DNA of 64,000 nt from Streptomyces sp. NBC_01314 (lineage in GTDB: Bacteria > Actinomycetota > Actinomycetes > Streptomycetales > Streptomycetaceae). Below, piece after piece: positions 34,844-44,292 of the stretch (its first letter is position 1; every line of letters starts with the position of its first letter). The notes beneath the pieces were generated by a model that worked only from the letters and a program-made list of their open reading frames with translations, searched no databases and was not told where the DNA came from. The stretch covers positions 9,858,001 to 9,922,000 of the forward strand of contig NZ_CP108394.1 in NCBI RefSeq assembly GCF_041435215.1. The letters run 5' to 3'. The position numbers and the translations under genes were made by a program.

Positions 34844-36568
34844 ATGGGGCCCGGAAGAACGGACCTGCCCGGTTACGAGATCGACGAAGTCCTGGGCCAA
34901 GGCGGATTCGCCACGGTGTACCGGGCCCGGCAGCTGGCCGTGGGCCGGGAGGTCGCGCTGAAGGTGGACAGCAGGGTGCTGTCCACACCGCGCGACCGGC
35001 AGCGCTTCATGCGCGAGGTCACGGCCGCCGGGCAACTGTCCGGGCACCCCCATGTGGTTCCGGTGTACGACGCCGGGGTCCTCGCCGACAACCGCCCCTA
35101 CATGGTGCTGGAACTGTGCCCCGGCGGCTCCCTGGGCGACCGGCTGCACCGGCAGGGCGCGCTCCCGGCCAAGGATGCACGCGACATCGGTGTGGGCCTC
35201 GCCGACGCGGTGGCCGCCGCCCACGCCGCCGGGGTGCTGCACCGCGACATCAAGCCCGGCAACGTCATGGTCAACCGGTACGGGGGCGTCGCCCTGACCG
35301 ACTTCGGCCTCGCCGCCATGCCGCAGCCGGGACGCGAACTGTCCGTGACCCGGGAGGCGCTGACCCCCGCGTACGCGCCGCCCGAGGCCTTCCGCATGGC
35401 GGACCCCAGCCCGGCCGGCGATGTGTACTCCCTGGCCGCGACCGTCTACGCCCTGCTGTGCGGCCGCCCGCCGCACTACCCGGAGGACGGCACCCAGCTC
35501 AGCCTCGCCGAACTGATCGTGCGCCACACCTGGCCGTACGCCGACCTCCCCGGACTGCCGCCCGCCTTCAACTCGGCGCTCCGGTACGCCCTCGCGGGCG
35601 ACCCCGCCCACCGCCTGTCCGACGCGGGCGCGTTCCGCGACGCCCTCGCCGCCGTCGACCTCGACACCGTGGACCTGCGAGGCCTCGGTGACGGAGCGGG
35701 AGGTGGCGGTGGAGCGGGAGGCGATGGCGGCTTCGGCCCGGCGCCCGGCATGACGACGATGCCGCCGTACGGGGCCGCGCCGCCCACGACGATGCCGCCG
35801 TACGGGGCCGTGCCGCCCACGACGATGCCGCCGTACGGGGCCGTGCCGCCGGGCGGGGGCGGTACGACCGTGGTTCCCGGGGCGGGCGGGACGGGTGGTA
35901 CCACCGTGGTTCCGGGGCCCGGGCCCGGTGGCGATGGCGACGGTGGGCGGAAGGGGGCGGCGCGGCGTCGGCCGGCGGTGATCGCCGTACTCGCGGCCGT
36001 GGCCGTCTCCGTGAGCGTGTCGGTCACCGTGGTGACGAACTGGGGCGGCGACACGGACGACGGTGGTGGGGGCGGCTCCTCCTCTGCCGCCTCGCCGTCC
36101 ACCGGCGCCACCGCCGAGGGCAAGGGCACCTCGGGGCTCGGGGTGGCGACCACGACGGAGAACTGCCCCGCGACGGACGTCGACGGCGTGGGCGGCCGGT
36201 GCGTCGCGACCCCGGAGTGCTGGAGCGGCATCCTCGACGTCTCCGGCATCGTCACCGTCAGCCGTGCGGACTGCCAGACCAAGCACGTGTGGGAGACCTT
36301 CGCGATCGCGCCGCTGCCGGAGGACGGCATGACGAACAACGCGCGGGACCTGATCAAGCATCCGGACGTCAAGGCGCTCTGCTCGCAGAAGGTCATGGCC
36401 GCGACGATGACCGCCGACGGCCGTGCCGTCGCGGACGAGTGGAACGTCGACATCATTCCGCCGTCGGCGGCGGAGTGGGACAAGGGGCTGCGTGTCTTCC
36501 GCTGCGTGGCCGCGGCGGTCACGGACGACGGCGAGAAGACGGGGAGCCAGTTCGCGGTGCGGGGGTGA
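34844..36568 (+). CDS. Membrane Ser/Thr kinase with Cys-containing extracellular domain
   Basis: A 574-residue kinase. Catalytic domain about 10-275: LGQGGFATVYRA, VALKVDS, VLHRDIKPGNVMV, LTDFGLAA and TPAYAPPEA. A Gly/Pro-rich linker with three copies of an 11-residue TMPPYGA(A/V)PPT-type repeat leads to one membrane helix (VIAVLAAVAVSVSVSVTVV, around residue 380). The extracellular part has six cysteines, likely disulfide-bonded, and a WETFAIAPLPEDG region; it is not PASTA-like. ATG 34844 follows GGGGG by 9 nt; GTG 34823 is an alternative start. Confidence 0.9.
   Translation: MGPGRTDLPGYEIDEVLGQGGFATVYRARQLAVGREVALKVDSRVLSTPRDRQRFMREVTAAGQLSGHPHVVPVYDAGVLADNRPYMVLELCPGGSLGDRLHRQGALPAKDARDIGVGLADAVAAAHAAGVLHRDIKPGNVMVNRYGGVALTDFGLAAMPQPGRELSVTREALTPAYAPPEAFRMADPSPAGDVYSLAATVYALLCGRPPHYPEDGTQLSLAELIVRHTWPYADLPGLPPAFNSALRYALAGDPAHRLSDAGAFRDALAAVDLDTVDLRGLGDGAGGGGGAGGDGGFGPAPGMTTMPPYGAAPPTTMPPYGAVPPTTMPPYGAVPPGGGGTTVVPGAGGTGGTTVVPGPGPGGDGDGGRKGAARRRPAVIAVLAAVAVSVSVSVTVVTNWGGDTDDGGGGGSSSAASPSTGATAEGKGTSGLGVATTTENCPATDVDGVGGRCVATPECWSGILDVSGIVTVSRADCQTKHVWETFAIAPLPEDGMTNNARDLIKHPDVKALCSQKVMAATMTADGRAVADEWNVDIIPPSAAEWDKGLRVFRCVAAAVTDDGEKTGSQFAVRG
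35753..35851. repeat. Three tandem 33-bp repeats inside the kinase gene
   Basis: Units begin at 35753, 35786 and 35819 and differ at one or two bases. They keep the frame and encode the 11-residue Pro-Tyr-Gly linker repeat. Confidence 0.95.
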
Positions 36569-36710
36569 CCGGAGTGCGGGCACGCGGGCCGCACGACCCG
36601 TCACGTAGGCCAGACCTCCGATCACCTGTCAGTGATGGGACTCTCATGGCACGCCGGCCGCATTGCCGCGACCATGGTGTTCCTCACCAGGCAGGCCGAA
36701 GGGATCCGGA

Positions 36711-39700
36711 ATGCTCCGCAAGGTACTGGTCGCCAACCGCGGCGAGATCGCGATCCGCGCGTTCCGCGCAGGCTACGAAGTGGGCGCGCGGACGGTCGCC
36801 GTCTTCCCCCACGAGGACCGCAACTCGCTGCACCGGCTCAAGGCCGACGAGGCCTACGAGATCGGCGAACCGGGACACCCCGTGCGGGCGTATCTCTCTG
36901 TCGAGGAGATCATGCGCGCCGCGCGGCTGGCGGGCGCCGACGCCGTCTATCCGGGTTACGGGTTCCTGTCCGAGAACCCCGAGCTGGCCCGGGCGTGCGA
37001 GGAGGCCGGCATCACGTTCGTCGGCCCCAGCGCGCACATCCTGGAGCTGACGGGCAACAAGGCGCGCGCGGTGGCCGCCGCCCGCGCCGCGGGCGTACCG
37101 GTCCTCGGCTCCTCCGAGCCCTCCAACGACGTCGACGCACTGGTCCGCGCCGCCGACGACATCGGCTTCCCCGTCTTCGTCAAGGCCGTCGCCGGCGGCG
37201 GTGGACGCGGTATGCGCCGCGTCCAGGACCCCGCCACGCTGCGTGAGTCCATCGAGGCGGCGTCCCGCGAGGCCGCCTCCGCGTTCGGCGACCCCACCGT
37301 CTTCCTGGAGAAGGCCGTCGTCGAGCCCCGCCACATCGAGGTACAGATCCTCGCCGACGGGCACGGCAACGTCATCCACCTCTTCGAACGCGACTGTTCG
37401 GTGCAGCGCCGCCACCAGAAGGTCATCGAGCTGGCCCCGGCCCCGAACCTCGACCCGGCCCTGCGTGACCGGATCTGCGCCGACGCCGTACGGTTCGCCC
37501 GCGAGATCGGCTACCGCAACGCGGGCACCGTCGAGTTCCTTCTCGACCGCGAGGGCAACCACGTCTTCATCGAGATGAACCCCCGGATCCAGGTCGAGCA
37601 CACGGTCACCGAGGAGGTCACCGACGTCGACCTCGTGCAGTCCCAGCTGCGGATCGCCGCCGGAGCCACCCTCGCCGACCTCGGGCTGTCCCAGGAGACC
37701 GTCACCCTGCGCGGCGCCGCGCTCCAGTGCCGTATCACCACCGAGGACCCGGCGAACGGTTTCCGCCCGGACACCGGCCGCATCAGCGCCTACCGCTCGC
37801 CCGGCGGCTCCGGCATCCGGCTCGACGGCGGCACCACGCACGCCGGTACGGAGATCAGCGCCCACTTCGACTCCATGCTGGTCAAACTGACCTGCCGGGG
37901 CCGGGACTTCACCACCGCCGTCAACCGGGCCCGCCGCGCGGTCGCCGAGTTCCGTATCCGGGGCGTCGCCACGAACATCCCGTTCCTGCAGGCCGTCCTC
38001 GACGACCCCGACTTCCAGTCCGGCAACGTCACCACCTCGTTCATCGAGCAGCGCCCGCACCTGCTCACCTCCCGCCACTCGGCCGACCGTGGCACCAAGC
38101 TGCTCACCTATCTGGCCGACGTGACCGTGAACAAGCCGAACGGCGCGCGACCCGACCTGATCGACCCGTCCACCAAGCTGCCGCGGCCCACCGTCACCGA
38201 ACCCCCGGCCGGCTCGAAGCAGAAGCTCGTCGAACTCGGTCCGGAGGGCTTCGCCCGCTGGCTGCGCGAGTCGCCGACCATCGGCGTCACCGACACCACG
38301 TTCCGCGACGCCCACCAGTCGCTGCTCGCCACCCGGGTCCGGACGAAGGACATGCTCGCCGTCGCCCCCGTGGTCGCCCGGACCCTGCCGCAGCTGCTCT
38401 CCCTGGAGTGCTGGGGCGGCGCCACCTACGACGTCGCGCTCCGCTTCCTCGCCGAGGACCCCTGGGAGCGCCTGGCCGCCTTCCGCGCCGCCGCGCCCAA
38501 CATCTGCCTCCAGATGCTGCTGCGCGGCCGCAACACCGTCGGCTACACGCCGTACCCGACGGAGGTCACCGACGCCTTCGTCCAGGAGGCCACCGAGACC
38601 GGCATCGACATCTTCCGGATCTTCGACGCGCTCAACGACGTGGGCCAGATGCGGCCCGCCATCGACGCCGTACGAGCCACCGGAACGGCCGTCGCCGAGG
38701 TCGCCCTCTGCTACACCTCCGATCTCTCCAACCCCGCCGAGCAGCTCTACACGCTCGACTACTACCTCCGGCTGGCCGAGCAGATCGTCGAGGCGGGCGC
38801 CCACGTCCTGGCCGTCAAGGACATGGCGGGACTGCTGCGCGCCCCCGCCGCCACCAAGCTCGTCACCGCCCTTCGCCGCGAGTTCGACCTGCCGGTGCAC
38901 ATCCACACCCACGACACGGCCGGCGGCCAGCTCGCCACCTACCTCGCCGCGATCCAGGCCGGTGCCGACGCCGTCGACGGGGCCGTGGCGTCCATGGCGG
39001 GCACCACCTCGCAGCCGTCACTGTCGGCGATCGTGGCCGCGACGGACTACTCCGACCGCCCCACCGGCCTCGACCTGCGGGCCGTCGGCGACCTGGAGCC
39101 CTACTGGGAGAGCGTCCGCAGGATCTACGCCCCCTTCGAGGCGGGCCTCGCCTCGCCCACCGGGCGGGTCTACGACCACGAGATCCCCGGCGGCCAGCTC
39201 TCCAACCTCCGCACCCAGGCCGTCGCGCTCGGCCTCGGCGACCGCTTCGAGGACATCGAGGCGATGTACACCGCCGCCGACCGCATCCTCGGCCACCTGG
39301 TGAAGGTCACTCCCTCCTCCAAGGTGGTCGGCGACCTCGCCCTGCACCTCGTCGGCGCCGGAGTGACACCCGCCGACTTCGAGGCCACGCCGGACCGGTT
39401 CGACATCCCCGACTCCGTCATCGGCTTCCTGCGCGGCGAGCTGGGCACCCCGCCCGGCGGCTGGCCCGAGCCGTTCCGCAGCAAGGCCCTCCAGGGCCGC
39501 GCCGACGCCAAGCCCGTCCAGGAGCTGAACGCCGAGGACCGTGCCGGACTGGAGAAGGACCGGCGCGCCACCCTCAACCGGCTGCTGTTCCCCGGCCCGA
39601 CCCGCGAGTTCGAGACCCACCGTCAGACCTACGGCGACACCAGCGTCCTCGACAGCAAGGACTTCTTCTACGGCCTCGGCCCCGGCAAGGAGTACGCCGT

Positions 39701-40085
39701 CGACCTGGAGCCCGGCGTGCGGCTCCTCATCGGTCTGGAGGCCGTCGGCGAGGCAGACGAACGCGGTATGCGCACGGTGATGTCCACCCTGAACGGCCAA
39801 CTGCGGCCGATCCAGATCCGCGACAAGGCCGCCTCCTCCGACATTCCCGTCACGGAGAAGGCCGACCGTTCCAACTCCGGCCATGTCGCCGCCCCGTTCG
39901 CCGGTGTGGTCACCCTCGCGGTCGCCGAGGGCGACGAGGTCGCGGCCGGCGCGACGGTCGCCACCATCGAGGCGATGAAGATGGAGGCCACCATCACCGT
40001 CTCGAAGGCCGGACGGGTGTCCCGCCTGGCCATCAACAAGATCCAGCAGGTGGAGGGCGGCGATCTGCTGGCCGAGATCGTCTGA
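36711..40085 (+). CDS. pyc: Pyruvate carboxylase
   Basis: A 1124-residue biotin enzyme making oxaloacetate from pyruvate, bicarbonate and ATP, the usual actinomycete length. Biotin carboxylase: KVLVANRGEIAIRAFRAGYE, AVAGGGGRGMRRV and IEMNPRIQVEHTVTEEVTD. Carboxyltransferase from about residue 530: GVTDTTFRDAHQSLLATRVR, ECWGGATYDVA and VHIHTHDTAGGQLATYLAA. The biotinyl domain has EAMKME with the biotinylated Lys1090. ATG 36711 starts the family's N-terminus directly. It is a single gene between the kinase and a very strong terminator. Confidence 0.97.
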   Translation: MLRKVLVANRGEIAIRAFRAGYEVGARTVAVFPHEDRNSLHRLKADEAYEIGEPGHPVRAYLSVEEIMRAARLAGADAVYPGYGFLSENPELARACEEAGITFVGPSAHILELTGNKARAVAAARAAGVPVLGSSEPSNDVDALVRAADDIGFPVFVKAVAGGGGRGMRRVQDPATLRESIEAASREAASAFGDPTVFLEKAVVEPRHIEVQILADGHGNVIHLFERDCSVQRRHQKVIELAPAPNLDPALRDRICADAVRFAREIGYRNAGTVEFLLDREGNHVFIEMNPRIQVEHTVTEEVTDVDLVQSQLRIAAGATLADLGLSQETVTLRGAALQCRITTEDPANGFRPDTGRISAYRSPGGSGIRLDGGTTHAGTEISAHFDSMLVKLTCRGRDFTTAVNRARRAVAEFRIRGVATNIPFLQAVLDDPDFQSGNVTTSFIEQRPHLLTSRHSADRGTKLLTYLADVTVNKPNGARPDLIDPSTKLPRPTVTEPPAGSKQKLVELGPEGFARWLRESPTIGVTDTTFRDAHQSLLATRVRTKDMLAVAPVVARTLPQLLSLECWGGATYDVALRFLAEDPWERLAAFRAAAPNICLQMLLRGRNTVGYTPYPTEVTDAFVQEATETGIDIFRIFDALNDVGQMRPAIDAVRATGTAVAEVALCYTSDLSNPAEQLYTLDYYLRLAEQIVEAGAHVLAVKDMAGLLRAPAATKLVTALRREFDLPVHIHTHDTAGGQLATYLAAIQAGADAVDGAVASMAGTTSQPSLSAIVAATDYSDRPTGLDLRAVGDLEPYWESVRRIYAPFEAGLASPTGRVYDHEIPGGQLSNLRTQAVALGLGDRFEDIEAMYTAADRILGHLVKVTPSSKVVGDLALHLVGAGVTPADFEATPDRFDIPDSVIGFLRGELGTPPGGWPEPFRSKALQGRADAKPVQELNAEDRAGLEKDRRATLNRLLFPGPTREFETHRQTYGDTSVLDSKDFFYGLGPGKEYAVDLEPGVRLLIGLEAVGEADERGMRTVMSTLNGQLRPIQIRDKAASSDIPVTEKADRSNSGHVAAPFAGVVTLAVAEGDEVAAGATVATIEAMKMEATITVSKAGRVSRLAINKIQQVEGGDLLAEIV

Positions 40086-40097
40086 TCCTCCGTGGGT

Positions 40098-40151
40098 GGC
40101 GCTGCTCCGGTCGGCCGGACCGACCCCGGTCCGGCCGACCGGAACAGCGCC
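40098..40151 (+). terminator. Strong hairpin terminator after pyc
   Basis: Arms 40098-40121 and 40128-40151 pair at 23 of 24 positions around a 6-base loop, 12 nt after the pyc stop. Confidence 0.85.
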
Positions 40152-40261
40152 GCCCGTATCCGCACCGTCCTCTGTCATCGCGGCCTGTCCCGACCCCTCC
40201 GAGGCGGCCCTGACGGCGCCGGTACCTCCCTGGCCGACCCGCACTGACGCCCCGTCGCCCG

Positions 40262-40530
40262 CACGAACCCGCCGACGAGGCGCTGCGCGACTTCTACGCC
40301 CGTCTGCTGTCGGCCGCGGCCGACGTACGCGCGGGCGAATGGCGGGCCCTGACCCCGGCCGGCCGGACGATGACACCCACCGAGCCCTGCTCGCCTGGAC
40401 CTGGACCCACGCGGACACTCGACCTGCTCACGGGGCCGGACGTACGACCGCGACGGCGACGAACTGATCGAGCCGGGTCTGTACGTGGACCTGGCCGCCT
40501 GGCAGCACCACGTCCTGTCGGTGACCTTCG
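40262..40530 (+). pseudogene. Decayed C-terminal fragment of a GH13 alpha-amylase-like gene
   Basis: Three frames carry consecutive pieces: HEPADEALRDFYARLLSAAA to GEWRALTPAG, then DDDTHRALLAWTWTHADTR, then TYDRDGDELIEPGLYVDLAA with WQHHVLSV. In order these resemble the end of a GH13 enzyme, where the last beta domain closes with a GLYVDLPAWQHHVL-like segment. Two frameshifts and the lack of any catalytic domain mark it as a relic. Nothing else is recognisable in 40152-40655. Confidence 0.55.
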
Positions 40531-40655
40531 TGACGCGGAGATTGCCGACGCCGAGCCGGCGGTCGACCTCGATGGGCATCGGTGAGTTGACGTACAGGCG
40601 GCGGTCTTCTCGCGCTCCCGCCGCCGCCCCCTTGGTCGCTCTCGATCCCCCGGTT

Positions 40656-42323
40656 TCAGCGCGAGGCTCTGCCCGACCACCGTGTCGTGGATATGAGCGA
40701 GGCCGTGAAGGCGTGCTGCGGTGCGGTGAGGAGCTGCCGGGCGGGACCCTGTTCGACCAGTTCCCCGGCGTCCATGACCGCGATGCGGTGGGCGACGGCG
40801 GCGGTGTCCAGGTCGTGGGTGATCAGGACGAGAGCCGGTCCGGCACCCTCCCCGTCGCCGAGCAGCCCCGTGAGGACGTCGAGGATGCCGCGCCGGGTGA
40901 CCGTGTCCAGGCCCGAGGTGATCTCGTCGCAGATCAGGACGCGGGGGCGGGCGAGGAGAGCGCGGGCCAGGGCGGCGCGCTGGAGTTCGCCGCCGGAGAG
41001 CTGGGCGGGGAGTCGGCGCACCAGTTCCGGGGGGAGGCCGAGGCGTGTCAGGGTGGTCAGCGCCTCGGCCTCGGCGCCGCGGTTGTCGACGCCGCGCAGC
41101 CGGACCGCCGTACGGGCGACCTGGCCCAGGACGGGGCGGTGCTCGTCGAAGGCGGCGCGGGCGTCCTGGAAGACGTACTGCACCGCCGCCAACTGCCCCC
41201 GACTGCGGTGGCGCAGGCTGCGCGGCAGGGGAGTGCCGTCGAGGAGGATCTCACCCTCGTGGTCACGGTGGAGCCCGGCGAGGCAGCGGGCGAGCGTGGT
41301 CTTGCCACTGCCCGAGCGCCCGACCACGGCCAGCAACTCCCCTGCTCGCAAGTCGAGTTGGGGTGCACGCACGATCACCGGTGTGCCGCGTGAGCCGTCG
41401 CGGTGGCGGGCGGTGAGATCGCGTACGCGCAGCACGGGCGCGGTGGTCGCCAGGGTGCCCCGGTCGTGGGATCCCGTGTCCGTGGCCGTGTTCGCGTCCA
41501 CCTCCGCCTCCACTTCTCTCTCCGTCGGCATCGTCGGCATCGCCGACTCCGTGAACGACGTTTGTGCGGCGAGGAGTTGACGGGTCCACTCGTGCCGGGG
41601 CGCCTCCCACACCCGCTCGGTGGGACCCGACTCCACGACAAGCCCCGCCCGCATGACATGGACCTCGTCGGCGAGCGCGCGGACGACGTCGAGGTCGTGG
41701 CTGAGCAGGACGACCGCGATGCCGCGCGCCGCGACAGCCGCCAACTGCGCGACGACTCGGCTCTTGGTCAACGCGTCCTGGCCGGTGGTGGGTTCGTCGG
41801 CGACGATGACCCGGGCGCCGAGCAGGAGGGCCTGGGCGAGGACGACGCGTTGCTGCTGGCCGCCGGAGAGCTGGTGCGGATAGCGGCGCAACAAGGGTGC
41901 GCCATCCGGGAGTTGGGCGTCGGCCAGAGCGTGGAGTACGCGTTCGCGCACGGCTGCCCGGCGTTTGCCGCGCGGCAGATGACGTACCTGCGTCCGGGCG
42001 ATGTCGGTGAGGAGGGCGCTGATCCTGCGGGCCGGGTTGAGCACGGCCGCCGGATGCTGAGGCACGTACCCGACGAGGCCGTCCGACGCCACGTGGATCT
42101 CGCCGCTGACGCGTGCGCCCGCCGGGAACTCGCCGAGCAGCGCCAGCCCGGTGGTCGTCTTCCCGCTGCCCGAGGCGCCCACCAGCGCGGTCACCCTGCC
42201 GGGCAGCACCCGCAGGGACAGGCCGTCGACGATCGCCCGGCCGCCCGCCTCGACCCGCAGGTCGGTGATCTCGGCCAGGGGCACCGAGACGGCCCGGGCG
42301 GCCTCGTGGTCGTGCCGCTTCAC
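40656..42323 (-). CDS. Opp/nickel-type ABC importer, fused double ATPase (DppD-DppF)
   Basis: A 555-residue protein with two complete ABC ATPase halves. First half: VGASGSGKTTTGLALLG, HQLSGGQQQRVVLAQAL, VIVADEPTTGQDAL. Second half: VGRSGSGKTTLARCLAG, AQLSGGELQRAALARAL, VLICDEITSGLDTV. A variable acidic linker (about residues 265-300) joins them. Such fusions drive peptide or metal-chelate importers. The GTG start at 42323 overlaps the upstream permease stop by 4 nt. It is the last gene of the minus-strand locus. Confidence 0.93.
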   Translation of the reverse strand: MKRHDHEAARAVSVPLAEITDLRVEAGGRAIVDGLSLRVLPGRVTALVGASGSGKTTTGLALLGEFPAGARVSGEIHVASDGLVGYVPQHPAAVLNPARRISALLTDIARTQVRHLPRGKRRAAVRERVLHALADAQLPDGAPLLRRYPHQLSGGQQQRVVLAQALLLGARVIVADEPTTGQDALTKSRVVAQLAAVAARGIAVVLLSHDLDVVRALADEVHVMRAGLVVESGPTERVWEAPRHEWTRQLLAAQTSFTESAMPTMPTEREVEAEVDANTATDTGSHDRGTLATTAPVLRVRDLTARHRDGSRGTPVIVRAPQLDLRAGELLAVVGRSGSGKTTLARCLAGLHRDHEGEILLDGTPLPRSLRHRSRGQLAAVQYVFQDARAAFDEHRPVLGQVARTAVRLRGVDNRGAEAEALTTLTRLGLPPELVRRLPAQLSGGELQRAALARALLARPRVLICDEITSGLDTVTRRGILDVLTGLLGDGEGAGPALVLITHDLDTAAVAHRIAVMDAGELVEQGPARQLLTAPQHAFTASLISTTRWSGRASR

Positions 42324-43189
42324 GGGCGTCGCTCCTTCCGTCCCCGGCGGCGGCCGGGCTTCTCCAGCGCGGCGTCGAAGAGGAGATTCGTGCCCGTGGT
42401 CAGCGCGATGATCAGCAGGGCGGGGACGACCACGGCCCACGGCTGCACGAACAGGCCTGTGCGGTTGCGGTCGACCATCACGGCCCAGTCGGCGGCGTCC
42501 GGGGCCACCCCGACCCCGAGGAACGCGGCCGTGGCGACCAGGTACAGCACACCGGTCAGCCGGGTGCCCGCGTCGGCGCCGAGGGTGCGCAGGATGGTGC
42601 GGCCGACATAGCCGACGGCGGTACGCCACCAGGTCTCGCCCTGGAGGCGGAGCGCCTCGACGACCGGCCGGCTGGCGGCCTCCGTGGCGGCGGCGCGCAC
42701 GAGGCGGGCCGCGTCCGGCACGTTGGCCAGTGCCACGAGGAGAGCGAGGCCGACGGCTCCGGGGGTGAACACGGACGCGACCAGCAGGATCAGCAGCAGC
42801 GAGGGGATGGCGATCAGGACGTCCAGGGGCCGCATCAGCAGTTCCTCCAGCCAGCGCCGGTGCGTCAGCGCGGCGATGAGGCCGACCGGCAGGGCGACGA
42901 GATAGGCCAGCGCTCCGGCGCCGAGCGCGGTCAGTACGACCGGGCGTCCGCCGTGCAGCACCTGCTGCCACACGTCCCGGCCCACGAAGTCCGTACCGAG
43001 CCAGTGCCCGTCGCCGAGCGTGAAGGAGGTGGCTCGCGCCCCCGGTTCTCCCGCGAACACCGGTCCCAGGAGGGCGAGGAGGAGAGGTACGGCGATGACC
43101 GCGACGCCGAGCGCGAATCGGCCCGTGTGCCGCCGGGTGCGAGGGATGACAGCCGTGCCGGCCGCCCCGATGTCCGTGTCCGTCGTCAC
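42320..43189 (-). CDS. Opp/nickel-type ABC permease (DppC-like)
   Basis: A 289-residue permease. N-terminal helix (FALGVAVIAVPLLLALLGP), then WLGTDFVGRDVWQQVLHGGR, a hallmark of DppC/NikC proteins, and five more helices; the ATPase-contact loop is RLVRAAATEAASRPVVEALR. The GTG starts overlap on both sides by 4 nt. Confidence 0.92.
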   Translation of the reverse strand: MTTDTDIGAAGTAVIPRTRRHTGRFALGVAVIAVPLLLALLGPVFAGEPGARATSFTLGDGHWLGTDFVGRDVWQQVLHGGRPVVLTALGAGALAYLVALPVGLIAALTHRRWLEELLMRPLDVLIAIPSLLLILLVASVFTPGAVGLALLVALANVPDAARLVRAAATEAASRPVVEALRLQGETWWRTAVGYVGRTILRTLGADAGTRLTGVLYLVATAAFLGVGVAPDAADWAVMVDRNRTGLFVQPWAVVVPALLIIALTTGTNLLFDAALEKPGRRRGRKERRP

Positions 43190-44292
43190 GCCGCCGCCCC
43201 CGCCCGGGGTGCGAGCAGTCGGGCGACCACGTCCGCGCCCAGGTTGAGGACGACGGTCAGGACGCCGAAGACCACGGCCAGGCCCTGGACGACGGGTACA
43301 TCGCGTTCGGCGACGGCGTTGAGGAGGACGGTGCCGAGTCCGGGGATCACGTAGAGGGCCTCCACGACGATGACGCCGCACAGCAACCAGTCGACGGTGC
43401 GGGCGAGTTGCTGGGCGGCGGGGGCGAGGGCGGCCGGGAGGGCGTGGGCGTAGCGGACGCGGGGGCCCGGGACGCCGTACCGGCGGGCGTGGGCGACGTA
43501 CGGGGAGGCGAGGGCGTCGACCATGCCGGCGCGGACCAGGCGGACGAGGGAGCAGACCGGCCGGGCGAGCAGGACGAGGACGGGCAGCACGAGCGCGGCC
43601 GGGTGGGCGAGCAGGTCGGTGCCGTAGCCGACGGCGGTCGGCGGCAGCCAGCCCCACCGCAGCGCGAACACGGTCACCAGCAGCACGCCGAGGGCGAACT
43701 CGGGAACCGCGTACACGGCGAGCGTCAGAGAAGTGACCAGCCGGTCCACGAGCCCGCCCTCGTGACGCGCGGCCAGCACGCCCAGCCCGAAGCCGATCGG
43801 CACGAGCAGGGCCACGGTGAGTGAGGCGAGCAGCAGGGTCGGTCCGAAGCCGTCGGCGATGTACCGGCCTACCGGACGGCCGGAGGTGAGGGAGGTGCCG
43901 AAGTCGCCGTGCAGCAGGCCGAGCGCCCAGCCGGCCAGCCGCTCGTGCACCGGCCGGTCCAGGTGCATCGCCTCGCGGATGGCGGCGATGCGCGCCGGGT
44001 CGGGCTGGTCGCCGGCCAGGGCCACCGCGGCGTCGCCCGGCAGCGCCTCGGTGAGCACGAAGACCAGCAGCACGACGGCCACGGTCTGCGCGACACCGAG
44101 GAGCAGCCGCCGGGCGACGAAGGAGCGCAGACCGCCGAGCGCTCCGCGGGAGGTGCCGAGACGGGCTGTCGTGCGTCCCCGGCGCCAACCCGGCCGGCCG
44201 CGCCCGGCGGAGTCGCATGCCGCTACGGCCCCGCGCCTCCCCGGGGCGCGGCCGAACCGTGGACGACTTCGCCCGGCCTGCCTGGGATTCAC
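43186..44292 (-). CDS. Opp/nickel-type ABC permease (DppB-like)
   Basis: A 368-residue permease with about 55 extra Arg/Gly-rich residues before the first helix (FVARRLLLGVAQTVAVVLLV). The DppB periplasmic loop GDFGTSLTSGRPVGRYI and contact loop YVAHARRYGVPGPRVRYAHA are present. GTG 44292 is preferred because it overlaps the binding-protein stop by 4 nt like the other junctions; GTG 44301 is possible. Confidence 0.9.
   Translation of the reverse strand: MNPRQAGRSRPRFGRAPGRRGAVAACDSAGRGRPGWRRGRTTARLGTSRGALGGLRSFVARRLLLGVAQTVAVVLLVFVLTEALPGDAAVALAGDQPDPARIAAIREAMHLDRPVHERLAGWALGLLHGDFGTSLTSGRPVGRYIADGFGPTLLLASLTVALLVPIGFGLGVLAARHEGGLVDRLVTSLTLAVYAVPEFALGVLLVTVFALRWGWLPPTAVGYGTDLLAHPAALVLPVLVLLARPVCSLVRLVRAGMVDALASPYVAHARRYGVPGPRVRYAHALPAALAPAAQQLARTVDWLLCGVIVVEALYVIPGLGTVLLNAVAERDVPVVQGLAVVFGVLTVVLNLGADVVARLLAPRAGAAA

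Noticed and set aside
36684..38912. 742-codon open frame antisense to pyruvate carboxylase
   Set aside because: A third-position GC artefact of the conserved pyc gene.
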